Positions 10,840-23,480 of a stretch of 64,000 bases of DNA are shown in pieces. The position numbers and the translations under genes were made by a program. Every line of letters begins with the position of its first letter. The first letter of the stretch is position 1. Origin of the DNA: Apiospora phragmitis (lineage: Eukaryota; Ascomycota; Sordariomycetes; Amphisphaeriales; Apiosporaceae); the NCBI GenBank assembly GCA_038363925.1, contig JAQQWL010000016.1, forward strand, positions 1,302,001-1,366,000, read 5' to 3'. The notes below the pieces were generated by a model. That model was given only the letters and a program-made list of their open reading frames with translations, ran no database searches and was not told the DNA's origin.

Positions 10840-12549
10840 CTTAAAACAGTTTATGATGGCGGAACTCAGGGCTAAGGATGCTATAGGGTTACCTCAACCC
10901 GTGGGTCCTGCTTTCGCTCAACTGCTTATCTATGAACTCATTATTGGCGAGACGACGGCCACCGACTACGAAAAGACTATTAGAGATATTTGGTTCTGGA
11001 AATATAATATCGCCTTTTCCTGCTTCTACCGGGAAATTCTCCCTGAATAATTCTACTGCAGTAGTATATTTATACCTATAGTCTTTTCATCTGTACTGGA
11101 ATTGCACCTTTTACTATCCATATGGGCCTCCGTTTAATACCACTATAGGCCTGGCGACTACTAATCGTCCTTTGAGACAGGGCCTCCCTAAGCCCGAGTT
11201 CATAGAGACATCCATACGTATCAGTTCCGAGGTTCGATGAGAGGATTGTACCAGAAAGAAAGTAAGCGTGGTCGACTGAAGTAGATCAGCTAGGAATGGT
11301 TGTTTCCCCCTGGAAGGTCTGTGAAAAACCGATGAAGTGCTGTTCACCTCCATGGTTGTTGTATCTCTCGAACACATTAAGAAGATGCTGCCAACCAAGT
11401 GCTTCAAAATCCATGCCTAGTCCAATCGTCCGTCCAAAGCCTAGTCTCCTGGTTCTCGTGGAGGCATAATTAGAGCTGTTGGTGACGCCTAAGCAGGCTG
11501 CATCAAACGCGTACATTGCCCTACAAGCTGTCCACGAGCCACGAGACGACTGAAGGGTCCGTCAGGGCTCAAACAATCTCACCTGGCTCGCCACCTCTCC
11601 TATTCGGCTTTTCAACTTGTCCGAACTGACTGCCGAGATTTAGTGGAGCGATCTACTCCCGAGATCTCCCGCTACCACGATAGTTACTGTTAGTTCCCAA
11701 CGTGTTTGTTATGGTGGCGCTTTTAGTCGGCTCGTCCAGTTTAGATGTGGCTTGCCGGCTAAGACACGAGCTAATCAAGCAAGGAGACAAAGTTCACGAC
11801 TAATATCATATAACGAAATAGCTTTATTCAACTGCTGGTGGCAGTAGCGGCTTCAGGAAAAGGGGCCAGAGAGCGAGACAAGAATATAATACCAATGTTG
11901 AGCGCCACTCAGCACTACAACCTGCTTCATCTATTTTTAGGTACGTTCCAGCTAAGTTGATATTTTAGCTTCAGCCACAGTGGGCCGGCCATAAACAGAG
12001 ACTAAGTACGCTCCTTGGGCTGTGACATTTCGCGGAGAAGGAGGCCTGAAGAGGAAACAGTCATCTCGCTACCTAGACGTCGACTGTTTCCATGAGTAGG
12101 TTAGAATCCTTGAAAATGTAAGAAAGTGTGTGCAGATGAGCTGCTATTCTTACTTGAATGGAGATTCATAGCCTAATTCCGGATACTCATATATATTATT
12201 GATGAGGCCCATTACTCAGTTTTAATGCTCGAAGAAAGTTTGTAATAATTTCTATTATGTCTGAGGATAAGCTATTGAAATAAACATCTTGAACCTTGAG
12301 AAGACTGTGTACAAATTGGTCGTAGGCACTTCAGATGTGCTTTCAAGAATTTTGAAACAATATATTTTTTCGATTTTTATCAAAACGAATCGTAATCTAG
12401 AGACTGCACTAATCATTCATTACCGTATTATTTGAACAACCGAACCATCCCAAATCATAAAATCAGTTTTCTGCATCAGACTCCAGTAAGACCTCCCATA
12501 TTATATACCCTCCAGGTTCTGTATCCCCCTCTAAGATCGATCCGCCTTT
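10840..12549. other. Intergenic, possible repeat fragment
   Basis: A 65-codon open frame at 10853-11050 begins 14 bases after the 2EXR stop, but nothing in it supports a real protein. The stretch near 11780-11950 shares an 18-base core (11835-11852) with 522-539 near the copia relic and may be a solo LTR fragment. The rest is featureless and moderately AT-rich. Confidence 0.35.
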
Positions 12550-13940
12550 TTACATGCAGAAGGACCAAGAGGACTCGACCTCGTAGTGAGCGGATCCCTG
12601 CCAGCCTGGCTGGTAGGTAGCGGCGGAGCCCTCGTACTGCTGGGCGAAGAGCTTGCAGTAGGTGCCCTTGGCGACACCGTTCTCCTTGATCATGAAGCCG
12701 TTGAAGAAGTTGCACTTGCTGGGGTTGTAGCCGACGAAGCTCAGCCACTTGCTCCAGATGCCTGAGGCGACGTTCTTGGCGTTCTGGGCCTTGGCGTAGT
12801 TGGCGCAGAGGGAAATGTCGAAGGGGCCGGGGAAGAAGTGCTGGCCGATGCAGGTGCGGGGGTGGTCGTGGACAGCGCCGCCAGCGCCGCACTTGGTGGG
12901 CTTGGTGCAGCCGGGAGGGGTCACGGGGGTGGTGGTGTTCGTCTTGCTGTAGCCGTTGGAGCCTGTGATGACGACCTGGAAGCCATCGCCACGGGTCTGG
13001 CCGTTGTTGGTGGCGGCCTCGGGAGTGACACCGGATCCCCAGTAGGAGCACTTGTAGTTGGTGATGGAGTTGGGCATAGGGCAAGAGCACTGCTCGCCGT
13101 TCCAAGCGGGGTCACGCTCCATGTAGATGTTGAAGCTGGTGCAGAGATTGATCGTGTCGCACTTGGCGGCGCAGCTGGCGACATCGTAGCTCTTGAGAGT
13201 ATCAAAGCCGAGATAGGTGTTGGCGTTGACAGCGGCGGTCAGGTCCTTGAAAGTGGAAGCATAGCCCTGGGGGTCCTTAGCGCTCTTGGCGATCGCGTGG
13301 AGAGAAGTGTCGGCAACGAAACCGGCAGCAGTGTCAGGTTTGGCGACAGGGCCGTAGCCATCGGGCTGAGGAGCGCAAGGGTCCTGGGGTTGATGAAGCC
13401 ACAGTAAGTGCCTTCCTCGAACGGCTGGGCGCAACCAGTGGCAGTGGTGAAGACGAAAGTGTTGGTCCAGCTGATGGGAGTGCAGGTAGAGGGGACGATG
13501 CCGGTGCTGGTGGGGACCGGAGAGGAGGCGGCGACAGGCGTAGTGGCAGTAGTCGCCGGAGCCGACATGGCAGTGCTCATTGGGACAGTATTGTAGCCGG
13601 TGTTGGTGGGCTGGGGAGAGTTCTGCCCGTAGCCCGAGCCGCCGTTAGAAGACGACTGCGCGGTGTTTTGCTGCACGGGGCACCAGAACCACCAGCAGAA
13701 AGTGCGCTTGTCCAGGCTGCGCTTCTCGGCCGCGGTAGCGGGAGCGGAAGCGACGGCGGTAACAGCGGCGGTGGCGCTGGTGGAAGCGGCAGCGGCGTTG
13801 TAAACACCGGCCTGCGAGGCAACGTTGGTGGCAGGACCGGTCGGGGCCGGGGCATTATGGACCGCGGCGAAGTCAAGAGCCTGAGGGGCCGGGGAGGCGG
13901 CGACGAGCGCCGCGGCGCCGAGAAAGATGGCAGAGCGCAT
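12550..13940 (-). CDS. Secreted PAN/apple-like protein with Kex2 site
   Basis: It starts with a signal peptide (MRSAIFLGAAALVAAS) and a low-complexity Ala/Thr/Pro-rich pro-region. A dibasic EKRSLDKR at about residues 70-77 is a likely Kex2 site. The next residues are TFCWWFWCPVQQ, an unusual Trp/Cys cluster. A Ser/Thr linker leads to a cysteine-rich C-terminal region with LKSYDVASCAAKCDTINLC and CSYWGSG, like the PAN/apple-type domains of many fungal secreted proteins. The frame breaks in a C4 run (plus-strand G4 at 13386-13389): the coding strand reads NPRTLAL, but one added C gives GFINPQDPCAPQPDGYGP and continues to the stop at 12550 (about 463 residues). I read this as a one-base consensus error. 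It probably acts in the cell wall or outside the cell. The precise role is unknown. Confidence 0.75.
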
Positions 13941-16900
13941 CTTGTGTATAGAAGAATAGATGATTAGAAGAATTAGTGAATGTGATGAAGAAGCGAGAGT
14001 GTAGGCCGAAGCTTGGTTGACTCTGAGAGGATGAGGATGAGGAACAAAAGACTGTGATCGGGGGAAGTCAGGCGAGTCTATATACACCTTTGTCGCGACC
14101 TCTGATGCTGCCGGTGACGCGAGCCATCACGTAGCAGAATCTCTGCAGTCGTCAGCTTGTCAGCACGCTTTGGCATTGGCGTATCGGCGTGTACGCCCTC
14201 TCCGCTATGGCCTGGCCCAGTCCAGGGTCACGATAGTTTTCCAGGGACTGGAGTGGCAGCTTTAGTCAACAAGCCGTGCCTAGGGCTCATTGGGCCGTGG
14301 CCTCCCCCGAGTGGAATTCTCAGTCTGCTGTTAGTCGGCTGGTAGTCCGTGACGACGGTGTGGTAACTTCGGTTAGGCCATGCAGTTCGAGTAGGGGAAG
14401 GTAGCCCAAAGCAGAAACGGTGTTGAGTCCGGAGCAGGGGTTAAAGGGGCTAATCAGGCGCATCTGCCTCCAGCGTAGCGTGCCTTAGCTCAGGTAGCCC
14501 GGCTCGTGACCAAGTCTGTACCCGCGCCCAGTAGAAGCAAGCCATCGCATTGGGCGGCATGGCTGCGGAACCCTGCCCAACTGCCCTAAAATAGGTGCAA
14601 GCCATAGCAGAATGACTGACCAGTTTATTGAAGGCTGCCGGGGAAGGTTTTACTTTTTTGACAATTGACTGAATGGGATGTCAAATCAAATTGTGATGTT
14701 TGCTTTGCTTACCTACCGATTTGGGACGCGAGGCGTTTGACTTCCCAGAGTTCACTGCCTCCCTAGGCAACTTAGGTAGGTGAACTTTAGAATAGTTGAG
14801 TCGATCTATGCAGGAACCCGAACCCGCTTGCCCGTTTGCTCCTGTCTCTGTCTCTCTTTGCAACTAGACTTCTCATCGTCTCAATGTTAGCCTCTCTATC
14901 CTAGGTCATTCATCCCCGTAGTGGCTCGACCGCCGTGCTACTGTAGCTCGAAGTTCGGTCCAAAGCTTATTAGCTCGACAACGTCAGATCCCACAGACCC
15001 AAATGGGTTCGTGCCGTAATAATCGGGAGCCCGTAATGATCGACAATCTCGACGAATCTCGGATAGCTAACCTAGACCATCTCCTCGGTCGATCCTTGCA
15101 GCCTTGAGTCAACCACCAAAGGAAAACCTGAAGCCCAGAACACTCTCCCAGCAGCAACTCGCGCTGTGCGATGGAAGCCGGCTTACCAGTAATCATGACC
15201 AATTTCAGCCATGGCCGGTGCTTTGCCGGCATCAATAACCACATAATATGCATATCCACAAATAGCTACATGGCTGCCTGAGAGTTTCCTCGGTCTGTCA
15301 ACCGCCTTGGGGAGGCGTCCATGCTTATGCGGGTTAATGGGGAAAAGAGTTGTGACGCCGTAAGCCACGTTACTAACTTTGGCTGAAAAGCAGCAGCGTC
15401 AATGCGGCATTCGAATGCCGAGCTGAAAATCTCAACTCGCCGACATCGTCCAGAAATCGTCTAGTAGGTTGTCGTCACCCTCACTGCTAACAACTCCCAC
15501 CGTCGATTCTACAGGGCCAGAGCAACCCTGGCCGTCGAGCCACGCCTGACACGACTCAGGGATGACTATTGGCGGTACGTAGTGCCGGTCGACCCCTTTA
15601 GCTTCGGCTGTGGATGCCGACCTCGGGATCCTCTGGCAACCCACAAAACGTGACGAACTGCAATATGACAAGGGGTATCTAAATACCTACCTACATAGTC
15701 AATTTGGCCGCCCATAGATATTTTCCACGCTAAGACGACGCTATGAGATCTTGATCTGTATACTAATCCATGGCAACTCTGCGAAGAGATTCTCGATCCC
15801 GGGGCTAAGGGCGTGGCTACGAATCTTCCTGCTTTACTTTTCTTTTACTGTATTCTTTGTTTATAACGCGAATCTTACGAACCCGAGAGACCGGAAAGCG
15901 ATCAACAGGCACTAAGTTAGTTAGCGGCGCGTTGGGGCCAGAGAGAATTTGTTTTATGCTTAGGTACGTACCAATGAGATCGACCTGCTTAACTACCTAC
16001 CGCCGGCTTCTGTGGCTTCACCTGCCGCTTTTGCCGTCTTCCCGGACACTATGTATGCATTTGCTCGATATTAGATGGATTTCACGGGGCGCGAAAAACA
16101 AAGGGAAATAATAGGGGTTATTCTATAAGCTTCTCTCCCGGCAGATTCTCCGGGCGGCCTATAAGCTGTAAGGGGCCAAAGGTTCGAGAAAAGGGTGCAT
16201 CGCGGCGAATCTACCAAGGATCTATGGACGGTTGGGGTTTGGTGTGATCACCAGACAATATCCGCTGCGGATCTATGCCACCCCCGGTCACCTGAACCGG
16301 CCGCATATCTTTTAGGGTTGGCCCCTATTTTCCTCTTCCTATGCTGTCATAGTTCCATCATGATTGCACCGAGCCTAGGCCATGCCAAGATCGCTGGACA
16401 ATCATCGTCTCGTCCGAGTGCAGGACCTAGACTGCGGCCATTGAATTGCAAAGCGACTCCTGCCTCGGTCTCCGGAAGGGAGCTGCCGTTGCGGGACCCA
16501 CAACCCGACGAGCCTCAGGGGGCTCGATGGAAAATTTCCATAACCGTATTCCACTGGCGATGGTATATTGTGAGATAGTACCAAATAGCCCATAAGATGG
16601 GATCATTGCCCCTAACCGATCGTCGTGGAAGCCAGTGTACTGGCAGACTCCAGGGAGGGCTTGACCTCATCCACTACTGATTTATTGCAAAGGTCATGTT
16701 TACTTCATGATGTCTATGGAAAATCATAATAAGACCTTGAGATTATTGTTTTAGCAAAATATAATGGAGTTTATTAAAAGTGTCGAGTCAAAAGCTGTTT
16801 AACGGGCGGCCTTTGCCATGCTCCGCCCTTACGTGCTCTTAACTCATCTGAATACCCAGAAAAGGGGAGATAGAAAAAGATAGAAATCGGACCATTGCTA

Positions 16901-17873
16901 ATTTCCCAGTCCCCCACATGCCATAGGTCCATTCATCCGAGGTAACGTTACTGCCCATACCTAACATCATGGCGAATATATAAAACTCGACATCGATGCC
17001 CGGCTCCCTCTACGCCAGATGATTGCCCCTCGCCATTACCACTACTCTGCCCCGTCTGTATAGCATGACGATAATAATATCGCGATGAACCCCATCGAAT
17101 CTCGATACAGCGCACGCATAGCTGTGTTGATTGAATACGTGTATCATAGAAGTCTACACGGATAAGGGGCGAGTCTCCGTAGTTTCTGTGAATGTAGGCG
17201 GATCCTCAACTACAGAGTCAATGAGATAAGAGATCTTCTACAGAGGGCTGGCTGTGACATATTCTCTTGGTTCTGGGGACCTTGATACGTCAACGCGTCG
17301 ATATGTTCCGTCTGTACCAATCTGTTACCGTTGAGTTCTTCTGCTCAATGTATCGTTCGAATAATGCGGATATATCTCACTATACATTTGCACTCAGTTA
17401 TCCCCGTCCATACTGTGTCGCATCGGAGTATATACCACTATAACGCACGCGTACGGTGGAGACCCACTCTTGCGTGCGACATACTACGGATCTGGCGCCG
17501 CACTACGTTGTTTCGCCCCTGGCTGTTAACAGGAGTGACAGGAGGAGTGTATTGTGACAACTGCTGCTGAAGCTCGGATGCATCTATTCCTTCCAGCCCA
17601 CCGCCTGGCTTTAGGCCCGTGTCTTCAGTGACCATGAAATCTGTGGCATGAGGGAATCGAGCAATTAGACTGTTCTCTGAATCGGGTAGACCTTGGGAAG
17701 TCTGATTTGCATGTCTCGTATTCCTGATATGGTGTTAATTCACATGATAATTACAAGGTACAAAATGGCTAGCTAATGTATTTACTGTTAAAACCGGCTT
17801 CCGTAATATTTTTAATTACAGGGGTCTTAAGCATTTTCTACTTATCAGGCTTGGATATTTCTATATTATAATA
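13941..17873. other. Gene desert left of pogo-like element
   Basis: About 3.9 kb holds no reading frame with convincing protein features. The longest frames (16195-16578 plus, 15432-15671 minus) lack family motifs or splice-consistent extensions. Composition becomes steadily more AT-rich toward the transposon. The first 150 bases contain the promoter of the secreted protein to the left. Confidence 0.45.
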
Positions 17874-17920
17874 AATAAGCTAGCTAACGGTGCTACGGTC
17901 ACCTCATGTAACGGCGACCT
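17874..17920 (+). repeat. Left terminal inverted repeat
   Basis: This 47-base end pairs with 19755-19801 in inverted orientation. The core TGCTACGGTCACC is identical. The differences I see are transitions in which this copy carries T or A where the right copy has C or G, as RIP would cause. Confidence 0.9.
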
Positions 17921-19754
17921 TAAAAACTAATAATAATATTATATAATAATAATACGAATAATTTAATTAAAAATTAATATAAAATCTTAAAAATACCGTT
18001 TTAATCTCGAAACGCTTCTATAACACTTTTAATTTTAAATTTAAAGTTAGATTTAATTATAACGGCTTCCGGCGTTAATAATAAAGGAGTAATAGCCTAG
18101 GGTTTCGATGTAACGCTATTTATTTCCCTTTTAATTGCTATAGTATCTCGTATACGCCTAAATTTTTAGTTAAAATTAAATATTATTCTTTTCCTCTTTT
18201 TATTTTTTTTTTTTAAATTATTTTTTAAAACTAATTTTTCGTACTCTAATTAGCTAATTTAGCCGTTTAAATTATTTAAACTTTTTTAAAGCTTTTAAAA
18301 TAAAACCCGGCGCGTTACGTTATTAAAAATAATATTATTATTATTAAGCGTATCCGCTAACTCTTTAATTTAGCGGCTAGTTATAAGTATTAGTAATGTT
18401 ATAAAGGAGGAATTATTTATCGAAAACGTTAAGGGGAGGTTTAAATGGTCTTATTTTTACTTAGTTTTTTATTCTCCGGTTCCGGCTATTAAGGGGCTTA
18501 TTAATATCGCAAGGGAATATATTAATTACGGCTTAGCCGCTAGTTATTATATATAATTAAAAAGTAAACCTTTTAATTAGTTCGTAATATTAAAGGAAGT
18601 TTTTTTTATTTATATTTACATTATTAAGCCCTATATAGTATAAGGTTATTTTTTAATAATAAATATTTTTTAGTATATTAAAGAGATTAAGATTTAGGGG
18701 TTATAATAAGTGCGACGAGTATGCCGGAAAAAAAAGAAGCTATATCTTATACTTTAAGTACGTTATAATAAAGTTCTCGCTTACGTGGCTAGCGTGGCTA
18801 TTTAGGATGATAAGCCGCTATTAGTCCTCGTTTTAAGGCTTTATATAAAGGATGAAAACCTTATTTAGCTATACTAAGGCTAGCTCCTTATTAGTTTAGC
18901 TTTTAAGGGATGCTGTAAAGACTTAATCTTTTATGATATCTGTTAGCGAGTCCTCTTTTTTTAAAAACTATTACTATTGGACTTATTAATTTTTAAATAT
19001 AATAAGAGGAGGTAAGGCTCGGCTTAAAACATTATTATATTCGACCGTAGAAGTTTATTTTTAATTAAGGGAGTTTATAATTAGTATTTTTTTTTATTTT
19101 AATAAGTTTAATAATTATTATATTCGTTTTATAGCCGAGCTAGTTACCGATCTCGTCGACGTTAAACTAAAACTTTAGAGGGATTAATTTTAAAATAAAA
19201 TTATTAAGCTGTTCGAAAAACTCGATAATTTTTTTTTATAAAAGTTATATTAAGCTTTAAGAAATTTATCCTTTTAAAAAGAATAGTATTAATAAATAAA
19301 TAATAAATAATAAATCTTTTAACCTAGTGTTTACCGAGTATTATATTAATTTCGTTAATTTAAAAAACCCGTTAAGCGAATATTTAAAAAATAATATACG
19401 CCGGTGAGTAACCTAGATTATATTACGTAAAGTATTAAATTACGATCTAAAACTCTTCCGCTATTATTAAAGCTTAGAAAGACTTATTCCGTTATTTTAT
19501 AATTTTATAGCTATAAATTCGAGCCTTTAAATTTATTTTAAAGATATTATACTTTTCGGCGGTTTATTTTATTAACGAACTATTTATAACATTTTAAATC
19601 GCGCGTTATAATGCTGACTTATTAAGTTTACGGCCTATTAAAAAGAGGAAAAAAAAAGAAAAACGATAGTATTATTTAATTAACTATAAATCAAAAGCTG
19701 ATTAGTTCATATACTAATTTATATGTGGTACTATCAGGGGCTATCTAAATTTAG

Positions 19755-19801
19755 GGGTCGCCGTTGCATGGGGTGACCGTAGCACCGTCAGCTGGCTTAT
19801 T
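19755..19801 (-). repeat. Right terminal inverted repeat
   Basis: This is the inverted partner of 17874-17920. It is the less mutated copy and retains GGGTCGCCGTTGC and GGTGACCGTAGCACC. It marks the sharp return from AT-rich to normal composition. Confidence 0.9.
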
Positions 19802-20059
19802 GCCAACTACACGGAGGAGCTGTTAGTTTATACTGGAGACTTTACTACTTCATATCATGTCTGTTCGTTATACGCCTTCAATAGACAGAGGCTTAATCTG
19901 AGCGTGGTTTTGTAGCCGTCCGAGAGGAACTATTTCGATTTCATTTGAAAACAACGAGCGAGTCTTAAATCCTCGTAAATAGCCTCATTCTTCTCGCAAA
20001 GTACCAACTCGGTGGTTTTAATGTGCCATGCTAGCCCCGGAAGACTCTACGTATAGTGA

Positions 20060-22352
20060 CTATGTACAGACAGCTAGGTAGAGTACTTTCGCTGGGCAGA
20101 CAACTTTTGCCTGGTTCCTTTCTTCTTCCGTAAGCCGCACGAAAGAAGCGTGGCATCGGGATATATCAATTGCCTCGCGATCTAAAATATATGGTGCCTC
20201 ATGCTCAAGAATAGCCGGACAGAGGCAGAACTCTATCGCCCTTGGGGCACCATCGTCGTTGGGGGGACAACCAGGCCCTTTGAATAGTATAAATCCTCGG
20301 GGGAACTCTTCTCCGGAAACCACAGCTCATAGTTGCTGTGGGACAGAGATAGTTGCAACTTGAGCCGTAGTAGCTGACTGAATACAGCTGTCAGTTCTGA
20401 GATCCGCCATGGACTCTCGCCCTCGACCATTGTGCTGATGTTAGGCGGAGCGAACCGGAGAGCAGAACGACTCTCCCCAACAGTCAAGAACGGCACGAGC
20501 CTATCAAAGAAAGTTTCTGAGTAAAGTTTTGCCGTGCAATCAAGTGCTCGAGGCAAGCCACTATCTGGGTCCCCCAGCATTCTAGTGACCGCCTCGCAAT
20601 ACAGCATGCGAAAGACTCCTTTGCTACCTGCGTTGTAAAACATGTTAGCGCTCTTACGATGCCAGCGAGCTCTCCAATGCGATATATCAACTTACAACGC
20701 GAGCTTACGGTTTCCAAAAAGGTGTAAGTAAATTCCTTGCTTGAACCGGCTTTGGCTAGGTTTTGGGTTATTTCGAAGAACAAGTTTTGCATTTCTTCTG
20801 AACTACCTGGGGAAAACGACAGTTAGTAAAGTAAGTATACTTATAAATAGCAACGTATATCAAATATACTTGCATCTGGTTGTGAGTTCTGTATTGATGG
20901 AGTGCGCCAAAACCGGGTTGAGCTCGGCGTTTAGACGAGACACGCTTGAAGTCTCGTCGCCCGTGATCTGGTCTGTCATGGTTTGAACCGGATAGAAAAC
21001 CCAGTCAACAGCACAAGCAACCAGCATGGCTCGCAACCACCTTTCTGTTACCCGTTTTGACGGTGGATCGGAAGTCTTCTCATGGGGATATGCAAAGAAG
21101 GATGATATATGCATCTGTTTTCTGAGGCGTTCCATCATAGGCACCTCAGCCAGAAGAAACCCGTCTCTTGTCAGGGATTTAGAAATGTTGACCCATTGAA
21201 GTGACATTCTCTTGAGATGAGACTGAATCTCATCAGAGTCTGGTGCCCATTGAATATTTGCAGCAGCATATTGACGTTCGAATGGGGCAAGTGATTCTTT
21301 GAAACTATCGTAGGTATTAGGTCGTGATGGGATAGCAGGTATCCGAGGCCCATTAGTCCTTAGCGGTTGTATCGGTGCATGTATCGGAGCATTTCGTTCG
21401 GCATCTTCGCCAGAGATCTGCAGCTCTTGAGAATACGGCCCAGAATTTGTCAGTATTTGACACCAGGAGCGGAATCTGACGGTTCTTCTGTATGTAGATT
21501 GTTGGAAGTCGAAGAGTCTCCTGAATCGGGATTGGCATTCGAGCGTTGTTCAGTATGAGTTTCGAAAGTAAAGGGTCCGTCGATATTGGGATCCAAATTC
21601 GAGGGTTCGTCGCCATGGGGATTGGGGGCCAAGGTTTCCTCAGAGCTCTGCATCATCTCATGGCCCTCTTCTAAATTCTGAAGCGAATGACACTGATCAC
21701 ACAAATGGTCCTCGGGGGCCACGGTGGAATCGTCCGCTCCATAGTAGCATCTGACGTGCTGCCAAAATGAGCAAGCCGGGTTCGTGCATAAAATCGTGTC
21801 ACCCAGGACATGACTAAAACCACATTTGCATCTGATAAGTTCAGCATCTTGAAGAAACTCGATGTGTTGGTCATTTCCCTCCAACGCTGGTTCTTGGATT
21901 CGTGCCAAATGGCGTCTTAGTGAGAATGAGGACAGTGTTAGCTACTTACGGGGACCATATTAGGGGCTTAGGGATAACGTTACTCACTCTCTGTCATTGC
22001 GTACATCTTGGTCAACGCGATCCCAAATATCTGGATACTCGGATTCCAAGTGCGGTAGAGTCTTGACCCAAGCGCCTTCCAGGAACAGAGCGTCGGGCTC
22101 ACGGTCGCCATCATCGGGACCAAAATTTGTCCATAGCCACATCATCTTTTTCTGTAATTGAGCAGTCGAGTAGTCAGGAAAGATTGTAGCTAGATGGCGG
22201 CAAGCATGAGCGATGCCCACTTTCCTATCTTCTCGAGAAGACTTTTCGCAACTGTTGTCTTCATAAGGCCACCCTTGGCGAATAATATCCACCGAGATGT
22301 TGAGAGAGAAGAGCAGACGTTGTATGTCTTCGGCACTCCACTTTGCAACCAT
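20060..22352 (-). CDS. PHD-finger protein of unknown function
   Basis: The start is MVAKWSAEDIQ at 22352. Exon 1 ends at 21988, and exon 2 begins at 21915 with a PHD-type zinc finger (IRCKCGF, CTNPACSFWQHVRC, HLCDQC; pattern Cys4-His-Cys3). An acidic, Asn/Ser/Thr-rich linker follows, then a long C-terminal helical region (SFKESLAPFERQYAAANIQW onward). Likely further exons are 20802-20696 and 20627-20060 with consensus donors. Two one-base losses are needed to stay in frame: near 21453 (VKY-LTNSG) and in the run of six G at 20261-20266 (VV-PPNDDG). PHD fingers usually read histone H3 tails, so a chromatin role is possible. I do not recognise the N- or C-terminal regions. Confidence 0.65.
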
Positions 22353-23480
22353 TGTGGCTGTGGCGAGCTGGTCACACCTGTAAGTGGCAGGGAGATGTTT
22401 GCGAAGCAAGCAGTACAGTGACAACCTTGGAGGCAGGAGGCACGGAGGGGACGGGGCGCGAGCAAACAAATTGCCGTGCACGCCGCCTACATGTAGTGAT
22501 GAATGCGCTTCAATTCGATGTAACTTCGTATATCACCAATTGATGAACTCATACTGTGAGAGGCGGAGGGACATCAACAAGTCTGTGAAGCAGACAGCCG
22601 GTTATTGGGTTTCTACATGTAGTTGCTTGTATCTGACTTAGCTCCACTGTCAGGTGATCGGTAGGTATCCAGATTGGTCAATGAGGCAGGTGCTCATGCA
22701 AAGTTGACTGGACCGCAAGGCTCTGTTGGATCGACCAGCTACGGTACAGGTTAGGTATCTTGGATGCGCCACATGCAGATGCAGGGCTCCGTCTGTTTCT
22801 TCTGTTTGCTTACCTTAGGTACCGATGGAGGTATATGATTGATGAGGCATGGCAGTCAGAGCTACTGCAAAGGCAGCCAGGGGGGTGCGTCCTGTTTGTT
22901 TCATGGAAAGGGCAGGATAAGAGAGAGAGAGGTGCCAACCAACCCGCCCGCTTGTTGTCGCATTGGTGAGGACATGGATGCATAAATGAAACCATTTGAT
23001 TGATTTCCTGGCTGCTGAATTCCATTGCACATTAAGACACCGAATCTGTTGTTATCTGCTGAGTGTGTGGTGTGTTTGGGTAGCATGGAAGTTGCGAAAT
23101 ATGAACAATGGTTTTTATTGAGAAGAAAAACCTGCAGTGAAGGAGGCTTCAGTCACACCCCAACTCTCCAACACACCACACGGCTACTTTGACATCGCAT
23201 TTGATCTGATGCAGGTGCACTCCAACGTTCCATCTGATGCATACCTAGGATGCACCTGTAGGCACTCGTCGCCCGAGAAGTTAGCAATGTCCTTTGTTTG
23301 CTTCAAGATCTGTCTGCCACACCTACACTACACCCACACACCAACCCACACATCCACATCCTGCACACCTCTTTCTAGGTCCTTGAGTTGAGCTTGAATT
23401 TGAGTCGACGTTGCATACCACGAGTCGAGTGCAAATTCACTGAAAACAACCGTCATCAGTCCTCATGATACACCATCACA
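22353..23480. other. Intergenic, divergent promoters
   Basis: This region holds the promoters of the PHD gene (minus) and the Hsp70-like gene (plus). A CA/CCA-rich stretch at about 23318-23370 lies 110-160 bases before the Hsp70-like ATG. No gene is supported. Confidence 0.45.

Larger units (their letters stand above)
17874..19801 (-). mobile_element. RIP-decayed Fot1/pogo-type DNA transposon
   Basis: The element is 1,928 bp, the size expected for Fot1/Pot2-type members of the Tc1/mariner superfamily, and is bounded by 47-bp inverted repeats. The minus-strand translation across stops shows a DDE transposase. LNSHASHVSENF (family DGHGSH) is followed by YLKYKI.LLFFPAYSSHLL.PLNLNLF, the damaged form of LPAHTSHxLQPLDxxxF (about 18640-18790). 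WGVFILYIKP-like sequence precedes it. The open frame is destroyed by stops at positions where C-to-T or G-to-A changes would make them. It is inactive. I could not assign a clear TA target duplication outside the repeats. Confidence 0.85.

Noticed and set aside
10853..11050. 65-codon frame just after the 2EXR gene
   Set aside because: It is short, unconserved in appearance and lies in DNA of intergenic composition. It could be 3' UTR.
12838..13407. 189-codon Gly/Val/Ala-rich frame opposite the secreted protein
   Set aside because: It is the antisense shadow of GC-rich coding DNA. The minus-strand frame has signal peptide and cysteine patterns.
15432..15671. Minus-strand frame of 79 codons in the gene desert
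   Set aside because: No family motif, no splice-consistent extension and no neighbours that support it.
16195..16578. 127-codon plus-strand frame in the gene desert
   Set aside because: Low-complexity Pro/Ser/Arg content without recognisable domain; chance length for this composition.
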